Assembly (NCBI GenBank): GCA_021397835.1
Contig: JAJFZO010000896.1
Coordinates: 4,876,501-4,940,500, forward strand
Reading direction: 5' to 3'
Origin: Moringa oleifera
Lineage: Eukaryota; Streptophyta; Magnoliopsida; Brassicales; Moringaceae
DNA: 64,000 nucleotides
Positions 45,810 to 57,795 of this stretch are shown here, in pieces (position 1 is the first letter of the stretch; each line of letters begins with the position of its first letter). The notes beneath the pieces were generated by a model that saw nothing but the letters and a program-made list of their open reading frames with translations, was not told the origin of the DNA and ran no database searches. The position numbers were made by a program, and so were the translations under genes.

Positions 45810-47552
45810 AACAATTAGAGAAAGGCAAAGTATTCTAGTAGGAAAAGATTAAGTGAGAAGTCTATTGTTATTCTTGAGAGCTATAGCTACTTGTGAATAT
45901 AAATTACTGGAAGTGGCAAGGAAGAGATTCTGTTTGACTTGATGAGTCCATGGTTCTCTACGTCTTGCCACGTGTAGGTTATCAAAGTATAAGAAGTTTC
46001 GATGATGGTAATTTTTGAGAAATGCATTTTTATTTTGGACTTATTTTATTTTATTTTTGAGAGTGAAATATGTGCATAAATTTTTTTTACCACTTAATTC
46101 ATATTTAAATATGAATAAAAGCTGAGAGATTAATAGACAATTGATTTATGTTTTAACAAATGAAAAGTATGTTATGGTGGAAGTTGATCTGTACATATAC
46201 AAAGATATTTATTTATGTGTATGTTTATTGAGTTAACCATGTGCAGATATAAGTATATAGAAGCATGTATATGTGCATATAATATGATAGCATATAAATA
46301 AACCTGTTTATTGTGTTTATTTGAAGATTCACTTAGACTTGAAAATTTCAAATCAAAATAATTCATGTGAGTTGCATTTGTATTAATGTTGTACTAATTT
46401 TTTTTTGATATATTTTTCTTAAAAGTAAATATCATAAAATACCAAGTTAATGATATGATAGAGCAAAATGTCATGTAAGTTAAAAAAAAAAAAAGAGTTA
46501 ATTGATAATTTGATTTTAAAAAATTTTCTTATCGCCCAAGTATCACCACTTTTTTAATTTGAATATATTTAAATATTTTTTCATTGTGAAGATCATTACA
46601 TCTTTACTTTTTGAAAAAAAAAAAAAATCGACCTTGTGTTAAAGTAATCAAAATTCAACTCTTTTATGGTACAGTACAGTGGGTATTGTATGTTATCTCT
46701 CAAAGTTCCTCTCTTCTTTGTTCGTCAAGACTTACCGAACGAAAAAACTCATTTAGTCTCCTTCTCAGTTATTCTCAATTAGATTCTTTTACAATTTCGT
46801 CCAATTTTTATATCATGAAAGGTAACCCATGGATTTTGTTGCAAATCTCATCAAATTAATTAAATAAAAAATTATAAAAAACCAAATTTAATTTTTTAAT
46901 AGAATTAAGGTTTTTTGTTAAATAGTGACAAAATTTTGAACTTATCACTAGTATTAAGAAAAAATAAAACTCATTTCTATAATTTTTAAAATTTAGATAT
47001 TGGATTTAGTTTTAGCGTGGAATCATCATGAACTTTTTAAATTAAAATAATTAAAAAATAATTATTTTATTTCTTTATAATTATTTTTAGGTTTGAGGAT
47101 TTCATCAATATTCCCTTATTATTTAATGATGAAATGTTGAATTCATCATTAAATAGCAACAAAATTTGAATTTTGCTACTAAAATTAAGAAAAACATGTT
47201 TTAAAAAAATTTTGAATTTCAAAACGTGATTTAGTTTTTAGCAACAGAAAATAATTCTATTGCTAAACTCCTTAGATTAAAAATATAAAACATATATAAA
47301 AAGATAAATTTAATTTTTTTAATTAAATATTTTAAAATTTAAGGATTCTGTTGTTATAAAAGTTACATTAAAATTTAAAAACGAACATGAATTTTAATGT
47401 TAAAATCATTAAATTAAAAAATTTGTAAAAAGATAAACTGTATTTTTTAATTATTTTTTTAAAATTTAAGGGTTTCGCTATTATTTATCGTTATTTAAGA
47501 ACGGAAGGTGAAATTAATCGTCAAATAGTGACAAACATTTAGTTTTGTCTTA
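45810..47552. other. AT-rich region with diverged internal repeats
   Basis: The first 280 bp match the flank of the 27.5-kb COP1 fragment. From 46370 on the sequence is extremely AT-rich with a recurring phrase near aaatagtgacaaaattttga (46918, 47150, 47523) about 230-370 bp apart, suggesting subterminal repeats of a decayed DNA transposon. No coding frame and no convincing ends found. Confidence 0.4.
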
Positions 47553-48208
47553 TATCGTATTATAAGGAATAGTATTCAGAATGAAAATTACGTAATTTTG
47601 TTGAAAAAATTATTTGAAAAGTAAAAGAATAAGTTTGAATAGATTTGAATTAAAATATAGATAAAAGACCCACCATAAGTTCAGCATTAAAGGGATACAA
47701 AAAATCACCATCATAAGAGTAATAAACAAGGATATAGAAACCTCAACCCTCACCCCTTAAAGGAAAATACATGAACACTACTCTAAGAGATACAAAGATA
47801 TTTCTCACCACTCAATGTCTTCGAACATAAAAGATACAATGAAAAAAAAAAAAGAGAACATAAAGAGTTTTTGCAAATACAATATCTCAACTCCTTTCTA
47901 AGTCTAAAGCATATAAATAAATACTAGTATGCAGAACAACCATAGGAATTACGAAAATAATTAAGTTTTTGCTAATAACTAATCCATTCAATACATTTCT
48001 TTACAAAAAATGGAGTTAATGGGCTGATATAATTCTCTATTGAAAATCTACTAAGCTGCATGCCAACTATCCACAATCAAATTCAAAACTTCTCTGAATT
48101 TGGGCTCAAAACAGACTTGTAAATGCATAAAAAAGGGATCATAGGTCGTAGAAAGTATCGTAGCATCATGGGCTAATTGTGGTAACATAGGCACTCTTGT
48201 GTTAGTAT
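47553..48208 (-). mobile_element. Ty3/gypsy LTR copy R1 (solo)
   Basis: Homologous to the LTR at 57131-57795: shared pieces include gtttgaatagatttgaat, gcatcatgggcta and tgccaactatccac. Orientation matches the minus-strand element. No adjoining internal region was seen on either side, so it is a probable solo LTR. Confidence 0.75.
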
Positions 48209-48509
48209 TCTACTTATATCATGTAAAAATATATGAATAATCTTAGTAGTAAGAATAGACTTTTCAACATGTGGGTCGGTAAGCCATCCAACCTAACTTT
48301 CTTAAATGACTTTAGCAACAAATTTAAGATTTTAAAACTCTTTTTGCCTATTATTCTCTTTTACTATGTCCAAAATGACAAACATATTATTGTTACTTAT
48401 GTTATCTCTTTTTGAATTTCTCATAAAGTTTGGGGATTGGCCATGTTGTAGTTATTATTGTCCTTAAAACGTGAGGTTAATGCTACAGGTCATCAAGATC
48501 TTCTCACCT

Positions 48510-49128
48510 TGATGCCCTTTCAAGTGATTTTTTAATACAAGCAAAAAAGCATGATTAGAAGAGACTATATGGGCCAATCACAATATGCAAGAAGATTTGT
48601 TACAAAGCTTGATGTAGGTCAAGATTTGGTACATTTATAACTTCAAAAAATAGTCAATAATATTTGTTATTATTTGCTTTCTAGCGTATGGTATTTCTTT
48701 TTTTGATTTTGAGATATTTACTTTTTGAATTCAAGATAATTACTTTTTCAATTTAGGATTTCTTTTTTCAAATTTAGGATATTATCTTTTTGAATTTAGG
48801 ATAATTACTTTTTAGTTTTATATTATCTTTTATTCTTATATAAAAAGGGTGCAAGCTTGTAGAAATAATAACTTTAGAAGGGAATAAAACATTTGTGAGA
48901 TAGCTTTCTCCTCAATTTTTGTGAGAATATGTGAACTTATTAGAGATTTTTATGGTGTTTCTATTCAACTTATCAATCAATCATTCCATAATTGATTGTG
49001 ATGTCTTTATTATATCAAGGTTCTTGCTTTGATATAGTAACTGATTATGGTCACAATACAAATATGTTTCTTGAAGATCTTACCGGTCTTGATTTTGGGT
49101 CTCACTTTTCTTTATGAGATTCACATCA
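48510..49128 (+). mobile_element. LTR 1 of a short tandem retroelement cluster
   Basis: Begins tgatgccc and ends ttcacatca. A TATA-like tatataaaaagggtgcaagc occurs at about 48838, and an aataaaac poly(A)-like signal 45 bp later. The middle (48690-48830) contains 4-5 imperfect units of tttaggat-atttactttttgaa. Followed by a primer binding site. Confidence 0.78.
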
Positions 49129-49130
49129 AT

Positions 49131-49142
49131 TGGTATTAGAGC
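49131..49142 (+). promoter_or_regulatory. Primer binding site (tRNA-iMet type)
   Basis: tggtattagagc lies 3 bp after the LTR end, one base different from tggtatcagagc, the complement of the plant initiator tRNA-Met 3' end. Similar sites follow LTR 2 (50058) and LTR 3 (50695), and in reverse LTR 6 (53165-53176). Confidence 0.75.
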
Positions 49143-49494
49143 TAGCTTTAGTCTCAAGTTTGCCTATCTATGCCTATCTTTTTTTTTTTTTTGTATATAT
49201 TCTGTTTTAATTTAGAATTAATTTTTTCTTTCTTAATTCATCACAAAAGAGAAAAAAAAAGGTAAAAATGGGGGGAGAGCAATTAAGTTTTAGATTGTGC
49301 CACTAAAAAAAAAAAGAAAATAGCAACTTTGAGTTATGTTGCAAAAGTAAAAAAAAAAAAACATAATGTGAAAAAAAAGATAGTAGGGTTGAGTTGTGTT
49401 GCAAAAAAAAAAAAAAAAAAAAAAAACCAAACAAAAGGGTGTGATACAGAAATCTAGGAAGAAAAGTTATTAAAGAAATATGGGTGAACAAAAG
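49143..49494 (+). mobile_element. Leader / short internal region
   Basis: Contains poly(T), then poly(A)-rich tracts and two units of ttgagttrtgttgcaaaa. No gag or pol frame. Related leaders at 50056-50259 and 50693-50994, and reversed at 52836-53165. The element therefore appears non-autonomous. Confidence 0.65.
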
Positions 49495-50055
49495 AGTATC
49501 ATCAAAAGATTTACTATATGGGCTGACCATAAATGCAAAAAGAATTGTTGTAGTATATTTATACTGTCCAAAAGTAGTCAATAATATCTACTATTATTTG
49601 CTTTCTAGTGTAGGATTTCTTTTTTAATTTTAGGATATTTACTTTTCAAATTTTGGATATTTTCTTTTCAAATTTGGGATTTTATTTTTGAATTTAAGAT
49701 ATTTTATTTTTGAATTTAGGATAATTACTTTTTAGTTTTATGTTATCTCTTATCTGTATTTAAAGAGGGTGCAAACTTTACAAAAATAACTTTGGAAGGA
49801 AATAAAACATTTGTGAGGTTGCTTCCTCCTTTTTAGTTCTTTTGAGAATATGTGAACGTATTGGAGATTTCCATGGCATTTTATGTTTGACTTATCAATC
49901 AATCCTTTCATAATTAATTATGGCATCTTCATCATATGAAGGTTCTTGCTTCAATATAAGCAATGTGTTGTTGTCACCATACAAATTTGTTTCTAAAAGA
50001 TCTTGGAGACCTAACTTGATCTGGGGTCTTACTTTTCTTTATGAGATTCGCATCA
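49495..50055 (+). mobile_element. LTR 2 of the tandem cluster
   Basis: Matches LTR 1 from catcaaaagatttactatatg to gagattcgcatca. Contains tatttaaagagggtgcaaac as the TATA region. The start is slightly degraded. Confidence 0.75.
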
Positions 50056-50096
50056 TTTGGTATCAGCTAGTTCTAGTCTCAAGTTTACCTATCTTT

Positions 50097-50099
<3 letters not shown>

Positions 50100-50131
<32 letters not shown>
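50100..50131. repeat. (TA)n microsatellite in the leader
   Basis: An uninterrupted run of about 15 TA units where the first leader has tttttgtatatat. Expansion of a short seed. Confidence 0.85.
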
Positions 50132-50132
<1 letters not shown>

Positions 50133-50259
50133 CATTTTTAATTTAGAATTATTTCTTTCTTTCTAAGTTCAGCATACAATATATTTATATGAAAAAAAAA
50201 GGAGCCATTAAGCATTAGATTGTGTTGCCAAAAAAGAAGTCAATGTAAAAGAAGGTAAA

Positions 50260-50692
50260 GCATTTCTTTATTTAATTTTGGGATATTTACTTTTCAAATT
50301 TTGGATATCATTTTTTTTTTCAAATTTAGCTTTTTTTTTGAATTTAGGATTTTTTTTTTTTTGAGTTTAGAATCACTTCTCGAATTAATGTTATTTCTTA
50401 TCCCCATTTAAAGAGGGTGCAAGCTTTGTAAAAACAACGTTAAAAGATAATAAAATGTTTGTGAGATTGCTTCTTCTTTCTAATTCTTTTGAGAACATGT
50501 GAACTTATCGAAAATTTTCATGGGGTTCATATTTAACTTATCATTTAATCCTTTCATAATTAATTATAGCGTCTTTACTATGCCAAAGTTCTTACTGCAA
50601 TGGATTACGCTCACCATATAAATTTGTTTCTAAGAGATCTTGGAGATTTATCTTGTTTCTAGGTTTTACTTTCTTTTATGAGGTGTGCATCA
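50260..50692 (+). mobile_element. LTR 3, 5'-truncated
   Basis: Starts within the tttgggatatttacttttca subrepeats, keeps cccatttaaagagggtgcaa and ends aggtgtgcatca, with ttggtattagag next. Confidence 0.72.
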
Positions 50693-50994
50693 ATTGGTAT
50701 TAGAGATAGTTCTAGTCTTAGGTTTGTTTATCTTTTTTTCTTATATTTTGTTTTTAAATTAGAATTAATTCTTTCTTTCTAAGTTTAGCACAAAAAAAAA
50801 AAAAAAAAGAGAACCACTGACCTTTAAGTTGTGTTGCAAAAAAAAAAAAAGTAAAAGAATAAGGTTGCAACTTTGAGTTGGGCTGCAACAGAAAAGAAAT
50901 AATGTGACAGAAAAAGAAAAAGAAAAGGTAGTAATGTTGAGTTATGGTATAAAAAAAGTGTGATATAGAGATCTAAAAATTTTTTTGTTAAAGT

Positions 50995-51163
50995 AATATG
51001 AGTATTATTATCCGGTTCACCTCATTACTTGAAACCTTGAAGATGTGTTACAGTATATCCATGATTTGCAGAAGTAGTTAATAATATTTGCCATTATTTA
51101 CTTTTTAGTATAGGATATGTTTTTTTGATTTTGTGATATTTACTTGTCAAATTTTGGATATAA
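50995..51163 (+). mobile_element. LTR 4, truncated at the telomere-like block
   Basis: Corresponds to the first third of the LTR, up to gtcaaattttggatata. It then breaks directly into accctaatactgtaaaaccc. Confidence 0.65.
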
Positions 51164-52150
51164 CCCTAATACTGTAAAACCCTAAACCGTAAACAATAAA
51201 TCCTAAATCTTACACCCCAAAACCCTAAACTCTAAAAAATTAAATCCTAAACCCTTAAATTTTAAAATCTTAGACTATAAACCTTAAAACCTTAAAACCC
51301 AAAACTTTGAACTCTAAACACAAAATTTTGAACCCTAAAGCTTAAAGCCTAAGCCCTAAATAATTTTTCCTATACCATAGACCTTAAAACTCTAAAATCT
51401 ATAACCCTAGATCCTATCCTTATTCCCTAGACACTAGACCTAAAACTTAAATCCTACACCATCAACCTTTACAATAAATCCTAGACCTTAAACCTTAGAT
51501 CTTAAAACCCTATACCTAAAACCTTAGATCATAAAACCTAAAACCTAGATCATCGATCCTAGACCCTAGATCCTAAATCATAAACTTAGACCTTAGACTT
51601 TAAACCTAAAATCTAAACCCTAGATCCTAGACTCTAGACCCTAGACTTTAAATCTTAGATGACCTTAAACCGTAGACCTAATATCTTAACCCTATATCTA
51701 AAATCTAAAACCAAAACCCTAAATCATAATCTCTAGACACTAAAACCTAAACCCTAAACCCTAAACCATAATCTCTAGACTCCAAAACCTAGACCCACGA
51801 CCTTAGACCTTAAACCATATATCTTCGATCTTAGACTTAGACCCTAAACCCTAAAACACTAGACCTTAAAATTAAGGACCTTAGACCCTAGAAACCTTAG
51901 ACTCTTGAATTTAGACAACAGGTGCTGGAACTTAGACCCTAGACCCTAAACTCTAAATTCTATAAATCCTAGACTTTAGACCTTAAAACTCTATATCTTA
52001 GATCCCAAACACTAATTCCTAGACTCTAAACCTTAACCCTAAAATCCTACCCCTAAACTATGTAAACCTTAAACTTTAAACCCCAGGCGCCTAGAACATA
52101 GACCCTAAGCCTATAATCTAGCCTTACATTATAAACTTTAGACCCTAGAT
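51164..52150. repeat. Degenerate CCCTAAA-type telomere-like repeat, block 1
   Basis: About 1 kb in which most 7-8-bp steps are variants of ccctaaa (aaccctaaac, ctagacc, cttaaac). Perfect consecutive units are rare, so it is an old interstitial block. Bounded by LTR 4 on the left and LTR 5 on the right. No gene. Confidence 0.85.
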
Positions 52151-52798
52151 TGATGTGAACTTCACAAAGAAAATTGAGACCCAAAATCAAGATAGGTCTC
52201 CGAGATCTCTTAGAAACAAAATTATATGATGACTACGACCTATTGCTTATATCAAATTAAGAACCTTGGTATAATGAAGACATCACAATCAACTATAGAT
52301 GGATTGATTGATAAGTCAGATAAAAACGCCATGAAAATCTTTGATAAATTCACATGTTTTCAAAAGAACTAAGGACGAGGAAGCAACCTCACAGATGTTT
52401 TATTCCATTTCAAGGTTATTTATACAAGACTAGCACTCTCTTCAAATAAGGACAAGAGATTTTTTAACATAAAACTAAATGTAATTATTCAAAATTCAAA
52501 AGGTAAATGTCCTAAATTCAAAAAGAAAACGTCCTAAATTCAAAAATAAAATATTCAAAATTTAAAAAGAAATATCCTAAATTCTAACAATAATTTTCCT
52601 AAATTTGAAAAGTAAATATCCAAAAATTAAAAAAATCTTTTACTAGAAAAACAAATAAGAGGAAATATTATTGACCACTTTTGGACTTTGTAATATACTG
52701 TAAACCATGACCCATATCAAGCTCTACGACAAATCTTCTTGCATCATACGATTAGCCCATATAATAGATCTTCCAATGATGCTTTTTTGGTTGCATCA
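52151..52798 (-). mobile_element. LTR 5 (3' LTR of a minus-strand copy)
   Basis: About 648 bp. The reverse complement begins TGATGCAACCAAAAAAGC and ends near GTGAAGTTCACATCA. It is the same family as LTRs 1-4 in opposite orientation. Confidence 0.78.
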
Positions 52799-53178
52799 TT
52801 CCCTTTCTCTCAAAAAAGATTTGTCCTCAAATTTTTAATTAGTGAGATGAATTGGTTAATATCACCCATATTGCTTTAATAGAAATTTTTTTAGATCTTT
52901 GTAACACACTTTCTTTTGTAGTACAAGTCAATGCTACTACTTTTTTTTTTCCACATTATATATATAAATATATATATTTCCTTTTGGAGCACAATTGAAA
53001 GTTATTATCTTTCTTTTTTCATTATTTTTACTTTTTTTTTGCTAGCACTATCTAAAACTTAATGACTTTTTTTTTTTTTTTGCGTTGAGTTGAGAAAGAA
53101 GGAATTAATTTTAAATTGAAAACAAAATATACCAAAAAGATAGGCAAACCAAAGACTAGTACTAGCTTTAATACCAAT
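52799..53178 (-). mobile_element. Short internal region with polypurine tract
   Basis: Next to LTR 5 the - strand reads TTGAGGACAAATCTTTTTTG then AGAGAAAGGGAA, the usual end of a gypsy-type pol gene plus a polypurine tract. The rest is leader-like sequence up to the primer site at 53165-53176 (TTGGTATTAAAGC). The internal part of about 380 bp joins leader to pol end, so almost all coding sequence is deleted. Confidence 0.72.
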
Positions 53179-53697
53179 TAATTCAAACCTTACAAAGGAA
53201 AATGAGATCCTAATTCAAGATAGGAGTCCAAGATCTCCTAGAAACATGTGTACAATGACCACGATATGTTGCTTATATCGAAGCAAGAACATTGGTATAA
53301 TGAAGATGCCACAATTAATTATGGATGGGATTGAGTGATAAGTCGAATAGGAATGTCACGAAAATCTCTAATAAGTTCACATGTTTTTAAAAGAGCAAAG
53401 AAGGAAGAAGCAACCTCATAAATGTTTTATTCCCTTCCAAAATTATTTATATAAAACTTGTAACCTCTTTAAATAAGGATAAGAATTGAAACTTGAACGT
53501 AATTATTCTAAATTCAAAAACAAAAATATCCTATACAAGAAAGCAAATAATAGCACATATTATTGACACTTTTGAGATTATAAATATACTATAACAAATC
53601 GTGACCCACACAAAGCTCTGCAACAAATCTTCTTGAATTTTATGATTGGCTTATATAATTAATCTTCATAGGATGCTTTTTTGTTCGCACCACCTTC
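53179..53697 (-). mobile_element. LTR 6 (5' LTR of the minus-strand copy)
   Basis: Matches LTR 5 but shorter (about 519 bp), mainly through loss of the tttaggat subrepeats. It ends at ggatgcttttttgttcgcac, then the telomere-like repeat resumes. Confidence 0.75.
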
Positions 53698-54639
53698 ACC
53701 CTAAACCTTATACCCTAAAATCTTAAAATTGTTAATTATAAAATTGAAACGCTAAACCCAATGCCTTATACCTTAAAACCTTAAATCTTAAATCCCTAAA
53801 TGCCAAACCTTAAACTCTGTAGCCCAAACCCAAATCCATTTTTGTTGAACTTAGGTACTAAAACCCAAAACCATGAACCTTGAACCTTCAAACCATAAAC
53901 CCTAAACCATTTTCATTGGACCCTAGTTACTGAAACCTTAGACCATTAACATAAAACTATAAATGGTAAACATTAAAACCGTAAACCCTAACAACCTAAT
54001 ATCCTAAAACCCTATAACACTGAAGCCCTAAACCTTAATCCTAAACCATAAACCATAAATTCCAAACCCAAAACGTTGAATGTTAAACCTAGACCCTTAA
54101 CCCTAAAACCTTAACCCTAAAGCCTTAACCCTAAACTCTAAAATCTTTAAAACCTTAAACCTTAATCTGTAAACACTAAACATTAAAATCCTAAAACCTA
54201 AACCTTAACCTTAACCTGAACCTTAAAATCTTAAAACCTTAAAACCTTAAACCATAAACTCAAACTACCAATAATTCTAATTCCCTTAAAGCTTAAGCCG
54301 TAAAAACCTAAAATCCTAAAACCTAAAAACTCATAAACCGTAAAACCCAATCCTCAAAGCTTAAATCCCAGACCCTCAAAGCCACAAAACCCTAAACCAC
54401 GAACCTTGAACCTTAAACCTTAAACTGTAAACTCCAAACCCTAAATCCCAAACCCAAAAATTATAAACCATAAAACCTAGGATCTAGGGTCTAAGTTTTA
54501 AGTTTAAGGATTAAGGTCCAGGGTGTAGGGCTCACACTTTTGAGCCTTGAGTTCTTTATTTCGTAAACTCCAAATCACGAACCTTGAACCTTAAACCTTA
54601 AACCTTAAACATTAAATTGTAAACTCCAAACCTTAATCT
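53698..54639. repeat. Degenerate CCCTAAA-type telomere-like repeat, block 2
   Basis: Continuation of block 1 on the other side of the LTR element: aaccctaaac, cttaaacc, ctaaaacc variants. At 54478-54540 a short stretch switches to the opposite strand (tagggtctaagttttaag, tagggctc), indicating a small local inversion. Confidence 0.85.
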
Positions 54640-54975
54640 TTGCGTGTATGTACAGAAACTCTTTGAGTTCTCTCCTTCATCACTGTATCTCTTTGGTTAT
54701 AAGCCATTAAGTGGTGAGAAGCAACTTTGTATCTCTTAGGTAGTATTCATTAATATTCCTTTGAGTGATGAGTTATGAGATTTTTGTATCCTTGTTTATT
54801 GTCCTTACTGTGGTGATTTTCTGTATCCCTTTGGTATTAAACTTCGCAGTGAGCCTCTTATGCCTTATTTTCATTTAAATCTATCTGACTTGTGCTTGTA
54901 CTTTTCAAACAAATTTTCTAGCAAACTTACATCATTTTCATCACAAATATTGTTTCTTCATAGTTTGGTATCAAC
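54640..54975 (+). mobile_element. Ty3/gypsy LTR fragment R2, plus orientation
   Basis: The reverse complement matches 57131-57470. It ends tagtttggtatca, an LTR end, directly against the truncated reverse transcriptase of the minus-strand element. Confidence 0.7.
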
Positions 54976-55445
54976 TAACCATTCATATAAACCATATCTC
55001 ATCTCGAATGCGGTCTTTTATTCATCTCTAGGCCTAATTCTAATTTGATGGCAATCATTTCTCAAATCAATTTTAGAGACAATTGATGCACCACACAATT
55101 GATCAAGTAAATCATCCAACATTGTAATTGGGAATCAATAATCAATTTTGATTTTGTTGACAGTACGACTAAGCATACACATCCTCCAAGAACTATCCTT
55201 CTTTGGCACTAATGAGGTTGGAATAACACATGGACTCCTGCATGGTCAAATCAATCCTTTTGTGCTAACTCATCAACTTGCCTCTGATGCCTTTTATTCC
55301 TTTTAGGACTCATTTAGTAGGATACTTTATTAGGAAGAACAATCTCTGGAATTAGGTCAATGTGATGTTGAATGTCCCTCAAACATGGAAGGCCATGCGG
55401 AATCTCCTTTGGGGTAACGTCTTGAAACTCATCTAGAAAATTGTT
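54976..55445 (-). mobile_element. Ty3/gypsy reverse transcriptase, N-terminal part
   Basis: Translated on the - strand with stops: [76 protein letters not shown], and finally GLYEWLV at the break point 54976. The catalytic YxDD motif lies beyond the break and is absent. Confidence 0.85.
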
Positions 55446-55682
55446 TTATGATTTTTGATGGTTTCTTGTATTGCACATTCTCCTCTACTACACAACAGCA
55501 AAGACAACTCTACTTCTCTCCATTTCATACTTGAATTCACCACAGCACGTAAGAGCACTAATTTCTTTCTTTGCTGAACTTGCTTCAGTAGGTTACAATG
55601 GAGTTTAAATAATCTTTTCGTTATTCACCTTAAAAGGATTAGTATGCTTATAACCATCATACAATACCTTCTTATCATATTG

Positions 55683-56057
55683 CTAAGTTCTACCCAACAA
55701 CAAATGACAAGCATCCATAGGAGTACCATCATACCATACTTCATTGTTATAATTCTTACCAATAGAAAATGAAACTAAGTATCCTTTAGTTACTTTAATT
55801 TTACTCCCTTTTGGCAACCAGCACAATTGGTAAGGATTTGGATGTGGAATAGTTTCTAACTTGAGCTTTTGCACCATCTCCAAGGATGCCACATTCTGAA
55901 AGCTGCCACTACCAATAATCACCAAACACTCCCTGCCACGAGAAGCACATTTAGGGAGAAACACATTCTTTCTCACCCAACTTTCATCCTCTTTCACATG
56001 GGACACTTTCAAGTTATGTTGCAGTACAACGGACATACCATGATTAGCATAGGTCAT
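55683..56057 (-). mobile_element. Ty3/gypsy aspartic protease domain
   Basis: Open for 124 codons. Reads CLVIIGSGSFQNVASLEMVQ, PHPNPYQLCWL, KVTKGYLVSFSIGK, then PMDACHLLLGRT. The active-site D(S/G)G triplet is changed to GSG, so the protease is probably dead. The PMDAxHLLLGR end leads to the pol linker. Confidence 0.87.
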
Positions 56058-56156
56058 CTCTTCCTCATCATTATCTTGTTCTAGATCATTATTACCTTTA
56101 TCTTCTTCTTCATCACTAACATGTTCTACTAAAGTAATAATCCTTCTATTCGGACA

Positions 56157-56200
56157 ATCATAAGCAATATGACAAAAGTCATGACATTTGAAGCATTTTC
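56157..56200 (-). mobile_element. Gag zinc knuckle
   Basis: CFKCHDFCHIAYDC on the - strand fits CX2CX4HX4C, the nucleic-acid-binding knuckle of gag. A serine-rich linker region and then the protease follow. Confidence 0.85.
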
Positions 56201-57103
56201 TACCACCTGGTGTAGAAGAGTTAGGTGTTTGCTTGCTACTAACAGGTCCTTCACTTTTTCTTGCCCCTTTAGCACCACTTTACTTTGCATTGTTCAAATT
56301 AACTCCCTTAGAATACACGTCTTTGGAACCATATCGTGATCCCTTTTCAAACTTTTGTTGCTTCTTAACTTTTAAAGCCAACTTGCACATATCATTCAAG
56401 GACCATTATGGCGAAATTGAACCACTTTAGAAATCTCATGTTTTAGACCCCCACAATATCTAGCAAAGGTTTGCTCCTCTGGTTATACAACCTTCCTTTT
56501 AGCATCAAATTCTACAGTGTACTCCTCCACTGTAAGTTCCTTTTGCTTGAAATTATTAATTTTGAGAAAGATATCTTGCCTATAATTGTTAGCAAGTACT
56601 TCTTTTTCAACTACTTTTTCATCTTTTCCTATGTCATAATTTTTTTCTTCCCCTTACGCTCTTTTTTTCTGATTCTCCCACCAAAACTATGCATTTTTTG
56701 AGTTTTAATGCAACCAACTTCACCTTTTTGTGTTCTGATGGTTCATAAAACTCAAATATTCTCTCCATTGTATTAAGTGCCAATCAAGAAAATCATCAAT
56801 ATAGATTTTACCTTCAAACTCCGGGATGTCTAACTTTAGGCTATGCTTGTTCCACCATTCATCTTGTTCTCTATACCTACACGATATCTAACCAAATCTC
56901 TCGAGTGAGGAAGTGTCTTCGTCATAATCAAACTCTTGGACTTCATTATCTTGCTAGTTATTCCATCCCCTCAGTTCCTTAATCATTGCATCCTTCTTAT
57001 CTAACCGACGCTGCAATCTTTGAAGCTGTATGCTTAAGGACCCAATATCATCATCATGGTTACTCCATTCACTAGCAACTTTTTTCCCATTCCGTCTTGC
57101 CAT
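56201..57103 (-). mobile_element. Ty3/gypsy gag, broken
   Basis: ATG at 57103: MARRNGKKVASEWSNHDDDI, then a predicted coiled stretch QLQRLQRRLDKKDAMIKELR. Later a KLDIPEFEGKIYIDDFLDW motif (about 56840-56780) marks the capsid region. Stops and shifts interrupt the frame. ATG lies 15 bp inside the primer binding site. Confidence 0.83.
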
Positions 57104-57117
57104 GATCTCTAACCTAT

Positions 57118-57129
57118 GCTCTGATACGA
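57118..57129 (-). promoter_or_regulatory. Primer binding site of the gypsy element
   Basis: The - strand reads CGTATCAGAGC; apart from its first base (C for G) it matches the initiator tRNA-Met complement TGGTATCAGAGC. It sits between the LTR (57131) and the gag start. Confidence 0.8.
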
Positions 57130-57130
57130 A

Positions 57131-57795
57131 ACTTATACCATATTTTGAAGGAACAGTATTAGGAATGAAAATGATGTAACTTTGCTTGAAAAATTTTTTG
57201 GAGAGTACAAGCACAAGTTTGAATAGATTTGAATGAAAATAAGGGATAAAAAGCCCATCAACAAGTTTAATCCCAAAGGAGTACAAGAAATCACCACCCT
57301 AAGGACAATAAAAAAGCATACAAAAACCTCACAACTCACCACTCAAAGGGATACAGATAAACACCACCCTAAGTGATGCAGAGATGTTCCTTGCCACTCA
57401 ATAGCTCCCAATTGAAGACATATAGAGAAATAATAGGAGGAATACAAAAAGTTATGCACATACAACTCAAGTTTAAGTTGTATTTTAAGTCTAATATATG
57501 AAAATAAATACTAGTGCATAAAACAACCCTTAATGCATTGGGATTTTGACAATCCTTAAGTTTTTATAGATGAATAAATTATTTAATGCATTTGATTGAT
57601 AAAAAGATAAAGTTAATGGACTGAAATAAATCTCTCTTGAAAATTGCTAAGGTACTTGCCAACTATCCACCACTGAAGAATCTTTCGTAATCTCATCTCT
57701 AGAAAATCTTCCAAGTTGCATGCCAACTGTCCTTCACATAGCATCATGGGCTAAATGTGGTAACATAACCACTCATGTATCAATCTTCCCTAGTT
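57131..57795 (-). mobile_element. Ty3/gypsy LTR R3, shared by two elements
   Basis: About 665 bp. On the - strand it begins TGATACATGAGTGG and runs to about TTTTGAATATGGTATAA. It serves as 5' LTR for the gag-pol at 57103-54976 and as 3' LTR for the deleted element to its right. Confidence 0.8.

Noticed and set aside
49303..49581. 92-residue Phe/Leu-rich frame
   Set aside because: Lies in poly(A)-rich leader of the LTR cluster; low complexity only.
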